A stretch of 64,000 nt of DNA from Orbaceae bacterium ESL0721 (GTDB taxonomy: Bacteria > Pseudomonadota > Gammaproteobacteria > Enterobacterales > Orbaceae): positions 1,240,001-1,304,000 of the forward strand of contig JAQTHZ010000001.1 of the NCBI GenBank assembly GCA_029433365.1. Reading direction: 5' to 3'. Positions 1 to 8,905 of this stretch are shown piece after piece. The notes under the pieces are model-generated. The model did not search any database, was not told the DNA's origin, and saw only the letters and a program-made list of their open reading frames with translations. Position 1 is the first letter of the stretch. Each line of letters begins with the position of its first letter. A program made the translations under genes and the position numbers.

Positions 1-2490
1 GAGCCTGCGACCTGATAATGTTTCAACATACCCTTTTTCTGCCGCTAATAGTCGCGTCTCTTCCATATATTTTTGCACACCAGGATAACGTTCAAAATAG
101 CGATCGATATAGAACTGCGCCTCTTTACGTGGAATATTGATCTGTTTAGATAGACCAAAAGCACTCATGCCATAGATGAGACCAAAATTTACCGCTTTAG
201 CACGTCTACGCTCTTCGGTGGTAACATCTGCTTCAGCTTTACCTAAAATTTCACTGGCTGTCACACGGTGGATATCTTTATCCTCTGCAAAAGCAGTTAA
301 TAAACTTTTATCTTGTGATAGGTGCGCCATTATTCGCAGTTCAATTTGCGAATAGTCAGCAGAGATAATCTTACAACCTTGTGGTGCTATAAATGCCTGC
401 CGAATTCGTCGCCCCTCTTCATTACGGACAGGGATATTTTGTAAATTGGGATCGTTAGAGGATAATCGCCCCGTCACCGTACCGATCTGATTATAGTTGG
501 TATGAATTCGGTGATCTTTAGGGCTAATCATCAATGGCAACTTATCGGTGTAGGTATTTTTTAGTTTCGCAAGGCTGCGATACTCAAGAAGCATCCGCGG
601 TAATGCATAATCGACAGCAAGCTCACTGAGTACCTCTTCACTAGTTGAAGGATCGCCTTTTGGTGTCTTTTTAAGCACAGGTAGTTGCAGTTTATCAAAT
701 AAAATAGTCTGGATCTGTTTAGGTGATGCGGGGTTAAAGGGCTCTCCAGCTAACTGATGCAGATCACTCTCGGTCTGTTTCAATTTTTCGGCTAACTCTT
801 TAGAGTAGTTATTTAACTGCGTAGCATCAACTAATACCCCTGTCCGCTCCATCTCAGATAAGACAACTGCAAGTGGCATCTCTATATCGGTAAAAAGTTT
901 TAACAGCTTCTCATTTTTCTCTAACTCGGGATATAGGAATTGATGTAATTTTAATGTGATATCAGCATCTTCAGCGGCATAGTGTGTTGTCTTCTCAATA
1001 TCGATCTCATCAATCGTAAACCGTTTTTTATCTACTTTTGTCAGTTCATCATATGTTGTTGTCGTGTAGTTAAAATAACGTTTTGCCATACTATCCATAT
1101 CATGACGTTCGTTACTGTTCAAAACATAAGACTCCAACATCGTATCATAAGCGATACCTTGCACATGAATGCCGTAATTCGCAAGGATGCTGTAATCAAA
1201 TTTTGCATTTTGACCAATCTTTTTAATAGTAGGATCTTCTAGAATAGGTTTTAATTTCGCGACAACTTCATCGATTGGCAGCTGTTTTGGGACACCAAGA
1301 TAGTGGTGATTAAGGGGAATATAAGCCGCTTGATTAGGTGTTATTGCAAACGAGATACCAACCATATTGGCATGCAGATGATCGAGGCTATCGGTTTCGG
1401 TATCAAAAGCGAACTGTTTGCAATTTGATAACATCTTAACCCACTTATCTAACTGCTCCGAGGTTAAAATAGACTCATAATCAGTCTCATTAGTAGAGTG
1501 ATCAGCAGATTCAACCACCCACTTCTGTAAATCTTCATTAGATAGACCCGCTAGCGGTTTGCCATTTTGCTGTTTTAAAAAGGTACCAGATAGGAGATCT
1601 TTCTGCCAACGTTGAAAGCCATAATAGGTGAAGAGTTTTGATAATTCAGCAACATCAACACGGCTAAATTGTAGATCGTCATTGGTAAAATCCAATTTAA
1701 GATCGGTTTTAATCGTAGCTAAAAGGTAGGAGAGATCAGCGCTCTCTTGGTTATCTATAAATTTCTGTTTTAACGATTTAGCACCGCGAATCGATAACTT
1801 AGCCAGATCATCGAGATGGGCATAAATATCTTTCACTCCAGAGAATTTGGCAAGCAGTGACTGTGCTGTCTTTTCACCCACACCAGGTACACCCGGAATA
1901 TTATCAGATGAGTCCCCCATTAGAGCTAAATAGTCGATAACTTTACTAGGTGGAATACCAAACTTAGCCTCCACCCCTTTTGGATCTAAAACAGTATTAT
2001 TCATGGTATTGATTAAAGTGATTTTATCGCTAACTAGCTGCGCCATATCTTTATCACCGGTACTAATTAATACATTTAGTCCCGCTTTTTCTGCCTGCCT
2101 TGCCAATGTACCTATCACATCATCTGCCTCAACGCCCTCAACACATAGCAGCGGTAAACCCATATTTTTTAAAATAGTATGAATAGGCTCAATTTGCGGA
2201 CGAAGATTTTCCGGCATCGCCTCACGAGTCGCTTTATAATCGGCATAGATCTCATTGCGGAATGATCCCCCTTTCGCATCAAAAACTACCGCAATATGCG
2301 AAGGTTGATACTCATTTAACAGGCTGCGAATCATATTCACCACCCCAAAAATCGCCCCCGTCGGCTCACCTCTGGCATTGGTTAACGGTGGGCAGGCGAA
2401 AAAGGCGCGATAGAGGTAAGAGGAGCCATCGATTAAAATAATTGGCTTATCTTGTGAGGTAGTTTGCGATAGAGGGGTAGTATTTGTCAT
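1..2490 (-). CDS. polA: DNA polymerase I (5' part; gene runs off the left edge)
   Basis: DNA repair and Okazaki-fragment maturation polymerase. The reverse-strand reading begins at ATG 2490 with a FEN-type 5'-3' exonuclease domain (IDGSSYLYRAF near the start, then GDSSDNIPGVPGVGEKTA), a 3'-5' exonuclease-like middle (FDTETDSL) and the family A polymerase domain with DYSQIELRI and the O-helix RRAKAVNFGLIYG close to the window edge. About 830 codons are visible; the family is about 930 residues, so the last ~100 residues lie outside. The DFDTE-type exonuclease motif reads FAFDTETDSL, so the proofreading site looks retained. No strong Shine-Dalgarno is visible before ATG 2490. It is transcribed away from the ynb operon. 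Confidence 0.97.
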   Translation of the reverse strand, partial: MTNTTPLSQTTSQDKPIILIDGSSYLYRAFFACPPLTNARGEPTGAIFGVVNMIRSLLNEYQPSHIAVVFDAKGGSFRNEIYADYKATREAMPENLRPQIEPIHTILKNMGLPLLCVEGVEADDVIGTLARQAEKAGLNVLISTGDKDMAQLVSDKITLINTMNNTVLDPKGVEAKFGIPPSKVIDYLALMGDSSDNIPGVPGVGEKTAQSLLAKFSGVKDIYAHLDDLAKLSIRGAKSLKQKFIDNQESADLSYLLATIKTDLKLDFTNDDLQFSRVDVAELSKLFTYYGFQRWQKDLLSGTFLKQQNGKPLAGLSNEDLQKWVVESADHSTNETDYESILTSEQLDKWVKMLSNCKQFAFDTETDSLDHLHANMVGISFAITPNQAAYIPLNHHYLGVPKQLPIDEVVAKLKPILEDPTIKKIGQNAKFDYSILANYGIHVQGIAYDTMLESYVLNSNERHDMDSMAKRYFNYTTTTYDELTKVDKKRFTIDEIDIEKTTHYAAEDADITLKLHQFLYPELEKNEKLLKLFTDIEMPLAVVLSEMERTGVLVDATQLNNYSKELAEKLKQTESDLHQLAGEPFNPASPKQIQTILFDKLQLPVLKKTPKGDPSTSEEVLSELAVDYALPRMLLEYRSLAKLKNTYTDKLPLMISPKDHRIHTNYNQIGTVTGRLSSNDPNLQNIPVRNEEGRRIRQAFIAPQGCKIISADYSQIELRIMAHLSQDKSLLTAFAEDKDIHRVTASEILGKAEADVTTEERRRAKAVNFGLIYGMSAFGLSKQINIPRKEAQFYIDRYFERYPGVQKYMEETRLLAAEKGYVETLSGRRL

Positions 2491-2960
2491 AACAGTCCAA
2501 TAAAAAACGATTAAAAGCGGTTAAAAATAAAACGATATATGACGAATAGTATAACCTAATTATGGGTAATATTCTTGATCTTAGCTATTTTTATAACAAC
2601 TCGAGTAAATAATTAATATTCCTTCAATTATCCTTACATATATTTTAAAAATCACACTTCAATCCATATAAAAAATAGGTAAACCCTAAAACATTTCGGC
2701 AAAAAATAGTATGTTCGATCTGGTCTATTGAGTAGATAAAGTTTATATGATCTGATTTTGTTACTTGAAAGTTACCTGAAAAATAGAATTCTGCTAAATA
2801 TGTTGACAATGCCGCTACCATTATATTATAAATTGCTGCATTATTATTCATCAGTAAAAAAACACTTTTCACATAATATTGTTTTGAAGTCCTCTCTGTT
2901 ATTTCTCTCAAACAATAATAAGAATAGATTAATGAGCATGTTATATAAGGGAATAGATTA
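2491..2960. other. Intergenic region between divergent polA and ynbA
   Basis: A+T-rich spacer of about 470 bp that must hold the promoters of polA (leftward) and of the ynb operon (rightward). It contains one exact copy of the recurrent 12-mer at 2682-2693. Short reading frames on both strands here lack ribosome sites and coding character. I see no convincing RNA gene. Confidence 0.6.
2682..2693 (+). repeat. Recurrent 12-mer AACCCTAAAACA, copy 1
   Basis: Exact copy in intergenic DNA between polA and ynbA, followed by TTT. Member of a dispersed motif family described in the findings. Confidence 0.85.
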
Positions 2961-3566
2961 ATGACGCTTTATCAGATAAAGCCTTTTTTCCAAGCAGCTA
3001 TTCGCCCACTCATGTTTTGGGCATATAAACATCACATTACGGCTAATCACATTACGCTTGCCGCAATGTTCCTCTCTTTAATCGTAGGTTCTCTGCTCTT
3101 TTTCTCTCCAAACCATAGCTTATATTTTCTACTACCCATCGCATTATTTATCCGTATGACACTCAATGCACTAGATGGTATGTTAGCGCGTGAATGTAAC
3201 CAAAAATCGGATATCGGCGCGATTCTTAATGAGAGTTGTGATGTTCTTTCTGATGTGGCGTTATATCTGCCTTTCATACAGTTACCTGATAGTTATGCGC
3301 CATTAGTATTGATTATGTTATTTAGTATGATAATGACCGAATTTTGTGGTCTATTAGTACAAACTATTAATGGCGTACGTAGTTATTTAGGGCCGTTTGG
3401 CAAAAGTGATAGAGCGCTAGTTTTTGGTGTTTGGGGGCTATTAATAGCTATTTTCCCGCAAATCATGCAGTGGAATAATGTCGTATGGACAATATCGACC
3501 CTACTCCTTATCTGGACAGTAATCAATCGCTGTCGTACAGTTCTAAACAACTGTTCTAATCAGTAA
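2961..3566 (+). CDS. ynbA: CDP-alcohol phosphatidyltransferase family protein, YnbA-like
   Basis: Membrane enzyme of 201 residues expected to transfer a phosphatidyl-type group from a CDP-activated lipid to an alcohol. The CDP-alcohol phosphotransferase signature is at residues 69-94: N69-x-x-D72-G73-x-x-A76-R77, then G86, N90 and D94. The first and third of the four usual Asp residues are Asn, which may be a subfamily trait or a changed metal site. Several hydrophobic segments follow. ATG 2961 has AAGGG nine bases upstream. It heads a run of five tightly packed genes whose order (CDP-alcohol transferase, CdsA-like, hydrolase/methyltransferase, PAP2/phosphatase) is that of E. coli ynbABCD. 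The lipid product is not known to me. Confidence 0.85.
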   Translation: MTLYQIKPFFQAAIRPLMFWAYKHHITANHITLAAMFLSLIVGSLLFFSPNHSLYFLLPIALFIRMTLNALDGMLARECNQKSDIGAILNESCDVLSDVALYLPFIQLPDSYAPLVLIMLFSMIMTEFCGLLVQTINGVRSYLGPFGKSDRALVFGVWGLLIAIFPQIMQWNNVVWTISTLLLIWTVINRCRTVLNNCSNQ

Positions 3567-3578
3567 GGATAGACAATA

Positions 3579-4493
3579 GTGCTATTAGAAAAATCACTCG
3601 CTACTATTTTTGCTCTTCTGGTATTTGCAACAATAATCAATCAACTATTAATATTAAAATATCGCGATAAAGATTGGCATGAGCTGACACTGCGCATACG
3701 GACTTGGTGGATAATCGTTATACTTTTTTCCCTAGTGATACTTAGTCCTAAATGGATAGCTTTAATCTTTTTTGCCTTGGTAAGTTTTTTAGCCCTAAGG
3801 GAGTTTTTGACCTTAGTACCTTTAAGGGAGTCTGATCGTAAACTTCAATTATGGTTATTTATTGCTATTCCGATTAATTACCTATTAATTGGTATCGGTT
3901 GGTATAGTCTGTTTACCGTTTTTATTCCCTTTTTTATGTTTCTTTTTTTACCAGTACGCATGGTAATTGTTGGTGAGACTAAAGGTTTTTTGCGCACTTT
4001 ATCACAGAGTCATTGGGGACTAATGACAACCGTATTCTCTTTCAGTCATATCGCCTTTTTACTGGTATCTCCTAATGATAATTTACAAACTGGCGCACTA
4101 CTCGTTCTATTTTTAGTAGGATTAACCGAATTTAATGATGTTGCTCAATATCTTTGGGGGAGATCTTTAGGTCACATAAAAATCACACCAACCGTGAGCC
4201 CAAATAAGACATTAGCAGGTCTTTTAGGGGGCGTATTTACAACAACACTTCTTGCAATACTGTTTGGTCCATTGCTTACACCTTTGACCTATTTGTTGTC
4301 AATGTTAGCTGGCATTATGATTGCTATCACTGGTTTTTGTGGTGATGTAGTCATGTCAGCTATTAAACGCGATATTGGTGTTAAAGAGAGTGGTACATTA
4401 TTACCGGGGCATGGTGGTATTCTTGATCGGCTGGATTCACTTATTTTCACAGCACCAGCCTTCTTTTATTACATTCGTTATCTCTGTTATTAA
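3579..4493 (+). CDS. ynbB: CdsA-like phosphatidate cytidylyltransferase, YnbB-like
   Basis: Integral membrane protein of 304 residues, many hydrophobic segments. The C-terminal end carries the CDP-diglyceride synthase signature: SAIKRDIGVKESGTLLPGHG followed by GILDRLDS. Such enzymes make CDP-diacylglycerol from CTP and phosphatidate, so this gene could supply the activated lipid used by the product of the preceding gene. The start is GTG 3579, with AAGGA at 3565-3569 overlapping the end of ynbA; the gap is only 12 bases, so the two are co-transcribed. The usual K-D of the signature is K-E here. This is unlikely to be the essential cdsA because of its operon context. Confidence 0.88.
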   Translation: MLLEKSLATIFALLVFATIINQLLILKYRDKDWHELTLRIRTWWIIVILFSLVILSPKWIALIFFALVSFLALREFLTLVPLRESDRKLQLWLFIAIPINYLLIGIGWYSLFTVFIPFFMFLFLPVRMVIVGETKGFLRTLSQSHWGLMTTVFSFSHIAFLLVSPNDNLQTGALLVLFLVGLTEFNDVAQYLWGRSLGHIKITPTVSPNKTLAGLLGGVFTTTLLAILFGPLLTPLTYLLSMLAGIMIAITGFCGDVVMSAIKRDIGVKESGTLLPGHGGILDRLDSLIFTAPAFFYYIRYLCY

Positions 4494-4522
4494 CGGATAA
4501 CGTTATCTATTGGTAGGAAATT

Positions 4523-6283
4523 ATGATTGATATAAGGGATCCAGAAGAGCGGCATTTTTTAACCAGTGACAATATTAAACTTTTTTACCGTTATTGGCCT
4601 GCTACAGCAAAAGGAGCTGTACCAAAGGTAGTTATTTTACTCCATCGCGGACATGAACATTCAGGACGTTTACAACATATTGTCGATGAGTTAGCAATGC
4701 CCGATACCGCCTTCTATGCTTGGGATGCACGTGGGCACGGTAACTCACCTGGGCAACGAGGTTATAGCCCATCTTTAGCACGATCAGTGCAAGATCTTGA
4801 TGAATTTATCCGTTTTGCTGCAACTGATAGCCAAGTATCAATGAACAATATTGTCGTCATAGCACAGAGCGTTGGCGCTGTTTTGGCTGCGACTTGGGCA
4901 CATGACTACGCGCCCAAAATTCGTGGTTTAGTATTGGCATCACCCGCATTTAAAGTAAAACTTTATGTCCCATTTGCCCGTTTTGGACTCACATTAATGC
5001 AACGGTTAAGAGGTCTGTTTTTCATCAACTCTTATGTAAAAGGCAAGTACTTAACCCACGATCCAGAGCGTATAGCGAGTTTTAATAGTGATCCACTTAT
5101 TACCCGATCTATTTCAGTCAATATTCTGCTCGATCTATATAAAACAGCAAATAGAGTGGTTAATGATGCAAATGCAATCACACTACCGGTACAAATATTA
5201 GTGTCAGGCTCTGACTTTGTTGTACATCGAAAACCACAAATCAGTTTTTATCATAATCTCCGTAATCCACTTAAAGAGTTACATATTTTACCCGGTTTTT
5301 ATCACGATACCCTTGGAGAACAGCAGCGATCGTTAGCGTTTGAAAAAATAGGCAACTTTATTGATACACTCTATAAATCTCCACCAAAAGCTTTTGATTA
5401 TAGTAATGAAGATCGTTGGAGTGTAAGCGCAGATAAGTGGCGACTATTAAACGGTGGTCCAGAGCCTTACTCTCGAGATGATATTACCTACCGTACGCTA
5501 CGTTACACAATGAAGCTCCTTGGGAAACAGTCCACAGGTATCGAGTTAGGATTTAAAACTGGTTTTGACTCTGGCAGTACACTTGATTATGTCTACCAAA
5601 ACCAGCCCCATGGTAACAATTTTTTAGGGCGCTTGATTGATCAATATTACCTTAATAGTGCTGGTTGGAGAGGAATTCGCCAGCGTAAAATTCATCTACA
5701 GATGTTGATTCAACAAGCAGTAGATAAACTTATCGATCAAGGTATGGCTGTTCGTGTGGTTGATATTGCAGCAGGTCATGGGCGCTATGTGCTTGATGCC
5801 TTAAAAAATAAGTTGGCAGTGGAGGAGATCTTACTACGTGACTATAGCGAATTAAATGTTGCGAAAGGTCTAGAGATGATAAAAGCCCATAACATGGCAG
5901 ATCGCGCCCGTTTTGAGATTGGAGATGCCTTTAATCGTCAAGAATTAGCATCGTTAAAACCTAGGCCAACATTAGCCATTGTCTCAGGATTATATGAACT
6001 ATTTCCAGAAAATGAACAGATAAAAAACTCATTGGCTGGATTAGCTGAGGCTATAGAACCTAGCGGTATTTTAATCTATACCGGACAACCTTGGCATCCA
6101 CAACTTAAAACAATCGCATGGTCACTTACTAGCCATAAAGATGGCAAACCATGGGTAATGCGTATACGCAGTCAAGGTGAGATAGATGCTTTAGTAGCTG
6201 AAGCTGGTTTTGACAAATGTACACAATTAATAGATGAATGGGGAATATTTACTGTCTCAATGGCAGTACTTCGCGCATCATGA
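4523..6283 (+). CDS. ynbC: Fusion of alpha/beta hydrolase and SAM-dependent methyltransferase, YnbC-like
   Basis: A 586-residue two-domain protein. The N-terminal half is an alpha/beta hydrolase of the monoacylglycerol lipase type: WDARGHGNSPGQRG, nucleophile elbow IAQSVGAV with the catalytic Ser, an Asp region VSGSDFVV and a late His (PGFYHDTLGE). The C-terminal half is a class I methyltransferase with motif I VVDIAAGHGRYVL. E. coli YnbC has the same fusion and about the same length. AGGA stands just upstream of ATG 4523. The fusion suggests that lipid deacylation and methylation act on the same product; the substrate is not evident from the sequence. Confidence 0.87.
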   Translation: MIDIRDPEERHFLTSDNIKLFYRYWPATAKGAVPKVVILLHRGHEHSGRLQHIVDELAMPDTAFYAWDARGHGNSPGQRGYSPSLARSVQDLDEFIRFAATDSQVSMNNIVVIAQSVGAVLAATWAHDYAPKIRGLVLASPAFKVKLYVPFARFGLTLMQRLRGLFFINSYVKGKYLTHDPERIASFNSDPLITRSISVNILLDLYKTANRVVNDANAITLPVQILVSGSDFVVHRKPQISFYHNLRNPLKELHILPGFYHDTLGEQQRSLAFEKIGNFIDTLYKSPPKAFDYSNEDRWSVSADKWRLLNGGPEPYSRDDITYRTLRYTMKLLGKQSTGIELGFKTGFDSGSTLDYVYQNQPHGNNFLGRLIDQYYLNSAGWRGIRQRKIHLQMLIQQAVDKLIDQGMAVRVVDIAAGHGRYVLDALKNKLAVEEILLRDYSELNVAKGLEMIKAHNMADRARFEIGDAFNRQELASLKPRPTLAIVSGLYELFPENEQIKNSLAGLAEAIEPSGILIYTGQPWHPQLKTIAWSLTSHKDGKPWVMRIRSQGEIDALVAEAGFDKCTQLIDEWGIFTVSMAVLRAS

Positions 6284-7569
6284 CAAAAAAAACAACCATT
6301 TATTGGCATGCTTTAGGGTGGTTACTACTCTTAGCCCCCTTTTTCTTTTTAACTTATGGCCAAGTTAATCAATTTACAGCTGCGAGAGGTGATATTGGTA
6401 GCTTTGTCTATGGATGGGAAAAACATATCCCATTTATACCATTAACTATTATCCCTTACTGGAGTTTAAATCTGCTCTATGGTTTATCGCTATTTATCTG
6501 TACAACACTAAATGAACAGCGTCGTCTGGTTTGTAAATTGGTTTTAGCTTCAATCATTGCATGTATCGGATTTCTACTATTTCCATTACAACATACTTTT
6601 ATTAGACCAGAAACTATAGGTATATCGGGTTGGTTATTTAGCCAACTTGAACAGTTTGATCTACCTTATAATCAATCACCATCACTGCATATTATTTTAT
6701 GCTGGATTTTATGGCACCATTTTCATCGCCATTTAATCGGTAAATGGCAATGGCTTAATAACTGTTGGTTTTTACTCATTGCTATATCAGTATTAACCAC
6801 TTGGCAACACCATTTTATCGATGTAATTAGTGGGCTTTTAGTTGGTATGGTTATCGATTGGGTGATTCCAGAACAGGGAAAATGGCGCTGGAATATTGCG
6901 GTTAATAATAGACGTAAGGTGATCGCTATTCGTTATCTATGCGGCGCTTTTGTTTGTCTTGCTGGTTCAGTATGGCTACTCTTTCTATTTTGGCCTGCTT
7001 TAGCGCTGTTTTTTGTAGCATTAGCCTATGGGGTATTTGATGTTTCTGCACTACAAAAAGATAGATTAGGGAGACTATCCCCTGCAATCTGGTGGTTACT
7101 ACTGCCTTGGCGAATTTGCATGAAACTATCGATGTATTACTATACTCGACGATTACCCGCTGTTACTCAACTATTAGATGGTCTCTTTTTTGGCATCTAT
7201 CCACGAACAACAATCTCTCAACAGTCAGTTTTAGATTTAACTTCTGAATTTCCTCGATCTCGCGCTACACAAAAACTGGCTTATTATTGTGTGCCCATGT
7301 TAGATTTAGTGGCACCAAGTGAGCTAATCCTAAAACAAGCTGTAGAAAAGTTAGAGGAGTTACGAATAACAGATGGAACAGTATTAGTTCACTGCTCGCT
7401 AGGATTATCACGTAGTGCATTAGTGGTTACCGCTTGGTTATTACAGCACTATCCAACATTAACGGTAACAGAAGCGATTGAACAAGTACGTAACGCTCGT
7501 CAACAGATTATATTTACCCCAGAACATCTGGATCTATTGGAACGATGGAAGAAAAATATCACAACATAA
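6280..7569 (+). CDS. ynbD: PAP2-like membrane protein fused to a dual-specificity phosphatase, YnbD-like
   Basis: The start at ATG 6280 overlaps the ynbC stop as ATGA, the usual sign of translational coupling; this gives 429 residues, close to E. coli YnbD. A further in-frame ATG 42 bases upstream is less likely. The N-terminal part is polytopic with PAP2-type histidine motifs (QSPSLHIILCW and WQHHFIDVISG). The C-terminal cytosolic-type domain has the cysteine phosphatase loop HCSLGLSRS (HCx5RS). The likely role is dephosphorylation of a lipid phosphate made by the operon; the exact substrate is unknown. Confidence 0.87.
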   Translation: MTKKTTIYWHALGWLLLLAPFFFLTYGQVNQFTAARGDIGSFVYGWEKHIPFIPLTIIPYWSLNLLYGLSLFICTTLNEQRRLVCKLVLASIIACIGFLLFPLQHTFIRPETIGISGWLFSQLEQFDLPYNQSPSLHIILCWILWHHFHRHLIGKWQWLNNCWFLLIAISVLTTWQHHFIDVISGLLVGMVIDWVIPEQGKWRWNIAVNNRRKVIAIRYLCGAFVCLAGSVWLLFLFWPALALFFVALAYGVFDVSALQKDRLGRLSPAIWWLLLPWRICMKLSMYYYTRRLPAVTQLLDGLFFGIYPRTTISQQSVLDLTSEFPRSRATQKLAYYCVPMLDLVAPSELILKQAVEKLEELRITDGTVLVHCSLGLSRSALVVTAWLLQHYPTLTVTEAIEQVRNARQQIIFTPEHLDLLERWKKNITT

Positions 7570-7949
7570 CCTCTAAAAATGCATTAAAAATTGCACTTTT
7601 ACAACAAACTAGTTGGCGATTTTTTCTGTTATTTACCATACCGCCATTGATATGGTCACTCGCTATTGTCTCCTTTAGATTACCGCATATTTTTATCTTA
7701 TTACTCTCTTTTATTGTCTGGATGTATTGTTGGCGACTATGGCTTGATGAACGTTATTTCAGATTTATAAATGAAGAGAATAATAGGCAAGCAGGTGAGA
7801 TTCTTGCTGCTATATGGCATAGAAAAAAATTAAAAAAACTCACCTTTACTGAGAGAGAGCGAGGGGCAATAAAACTTCATCATCACACCTTATGGCTTAC
7901 GCTACTACTTTGGATAGTCTGGTTGATTATAGGCATGTGGGTAACATAA
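7545..7949 (+). CDS. Small membrane protein of unknown function, last gene of the ynb operon
   Basis: I do not recognise this 134-residue protein. It has two hydrophobic stretches near residues 25-65, a basic, charged middle (WHRKKLKKLTFTERERG) and a last membrane segment (LWLTLLLWIVWLIIGMW) ending four residues before the C-terminus. ATG 7545 lies inside the 3' end of ynbD (25-base overlap) with GGA just upstream, so it is translated with the operon. It may be an accessory or anchoring subunit for the lipid enzymes; that is inferred from position only. Confidence 0.75.
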   Translation: MEEKYHNITSKNALKIALLQQTSWRFFLLFTIPPLIWSLAIVSFRLPHIFILLLSFIVWMYCWRLWLDERYFRFINEENNRQAGEILAAIWHRKKLKKLTFTERERGAIKLHHHTLWLTLLLWIVWLIIGMWVT

Positions 7950-8222
7950 TTTTATACCTAGTTTAATTAGCATTATCTTTTTTATCTGCTATTTCAACAA
8001 TTGAATTAATGAATAAGCCATTCAATATCATTGCTACTTTATATTTATATTTATCTTAACATCATCATCTATTTCTCTATTTATTACTTAAATAAAAAAC
8101 CATCTAACCTTTTATTTTTAATATAAAATTATATATTATATCTATTCAGCCTAAAATTTGAACTAGTAGAGATTCTCGATTACTATAGAGATATTTTATT
8201 GTGCCAACTGAAGGGAAATTAA

Positions 8223-8789
8223 ATGAAAAAATGCTTAATACTATTAGTATTACCGCTATTAGCTTCGTGTGGAATACATAATAATGATATATCGCGTCAA
8301 GAGGTTGTTGAAGCAGTAATAATTACAGAAACCAAATTACCGCAAAATAATCTCCCTAAAGAGATTACCATTGCAGATAAAAAATATAACCTCTATTCAA
8401 CAGAAAAAGCGTCACGAACAACTAATGACGGAAGAATCAACTACTATGCCAATCTAACAACTTATGACCATTTTACTGTATTTGATCAAATTGCAGAAAC
8501 AGAACAAGATGCTTTAATACTATTTAAAATAGAGGTCTCCCTCAGGGATAAGAGTGCTAGAATTGCTTTCCCAATTAGTAAACAAAATGGGCGTCAATTT
8601 TTGTTGAGTCAAGGGTACGATGAGCGTAAAAAATTGGGCTCTATTCTCATAGGAACATATGATAAAGATCTTCATCTATTAAGAACTCGAATCTATTTCT
8701 ATAAACCTTCATTGAGGACAAAAATGGCGAGTGCTGATAATGTTGATCAGATAATTGATAGCATCATCGATGATACAAAAATTAGATAA
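8223..8789 (+). CDS. Predicted lipoprotein, unknown function
   Basis: A 188-residue protein with a type II signal peptide: MKKCLILLVLPLLASCG, lipobox L-A-S-C with the lipidated Cys at residue 16. The mature part is soluble, with no family I can name. ATG 8223 is preceded by AAGGG at good spacing. It is a single-gene unit: an A+T-rich 270-bp spacer lies upstream and a strong terminator follows. Residue after the Cys is Gly, not Asp, so outer-membrane sorting is expected under the usual rule. Confidence 0.8.
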   Translation: MKKCLILLVLPLLASCGIHNNDISRQEVVEAVIITETKLPQNNLPKEITIADKKYNLYSTEKASRTTNDGRINYYANLTTYDHFTVFDQIAETEQDALILFKIEVSLRDKSARIAFPISKQNGRQFLLSQGYDERKKLGSILIGTYDKDLHLLRTRIYFYKPSLRTKMASADNVDQIIDSIIDDTKIR

Positions 8790-8800
8790 TTAATATAATA

Positions 8801-8830
8801 AAAAAAGCGTGTTTAATTACACGCTTTTTT
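8801..8830 (+). terminator. Intrinsic terminator after the lipoprotein gene
   Basis: Perfect 12-bp stem AAAAAAGCGTGT with complement ACACGCTTTTTT around a 6-base loop, ending in a T run. The A run on the left makes it usable in both directions, so it may also end the leftward permease transcript. Confidence 0.85.
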
Positions 8831-8905
8831 AATCATAATTTAAATCATATTAGTAAATTAATCACCCACTATTTAGCCCATCTCTTTTATCTATTCAAAG
8901 CATTA

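Noticed and set aside
2645-2961. Two short frames between polA and ynbA
   Set aside because: They overlap on opposite strands, contain A+T-driven composition, and lack Shine-Dalgarno sequences; one merely abuts the ynbA start.
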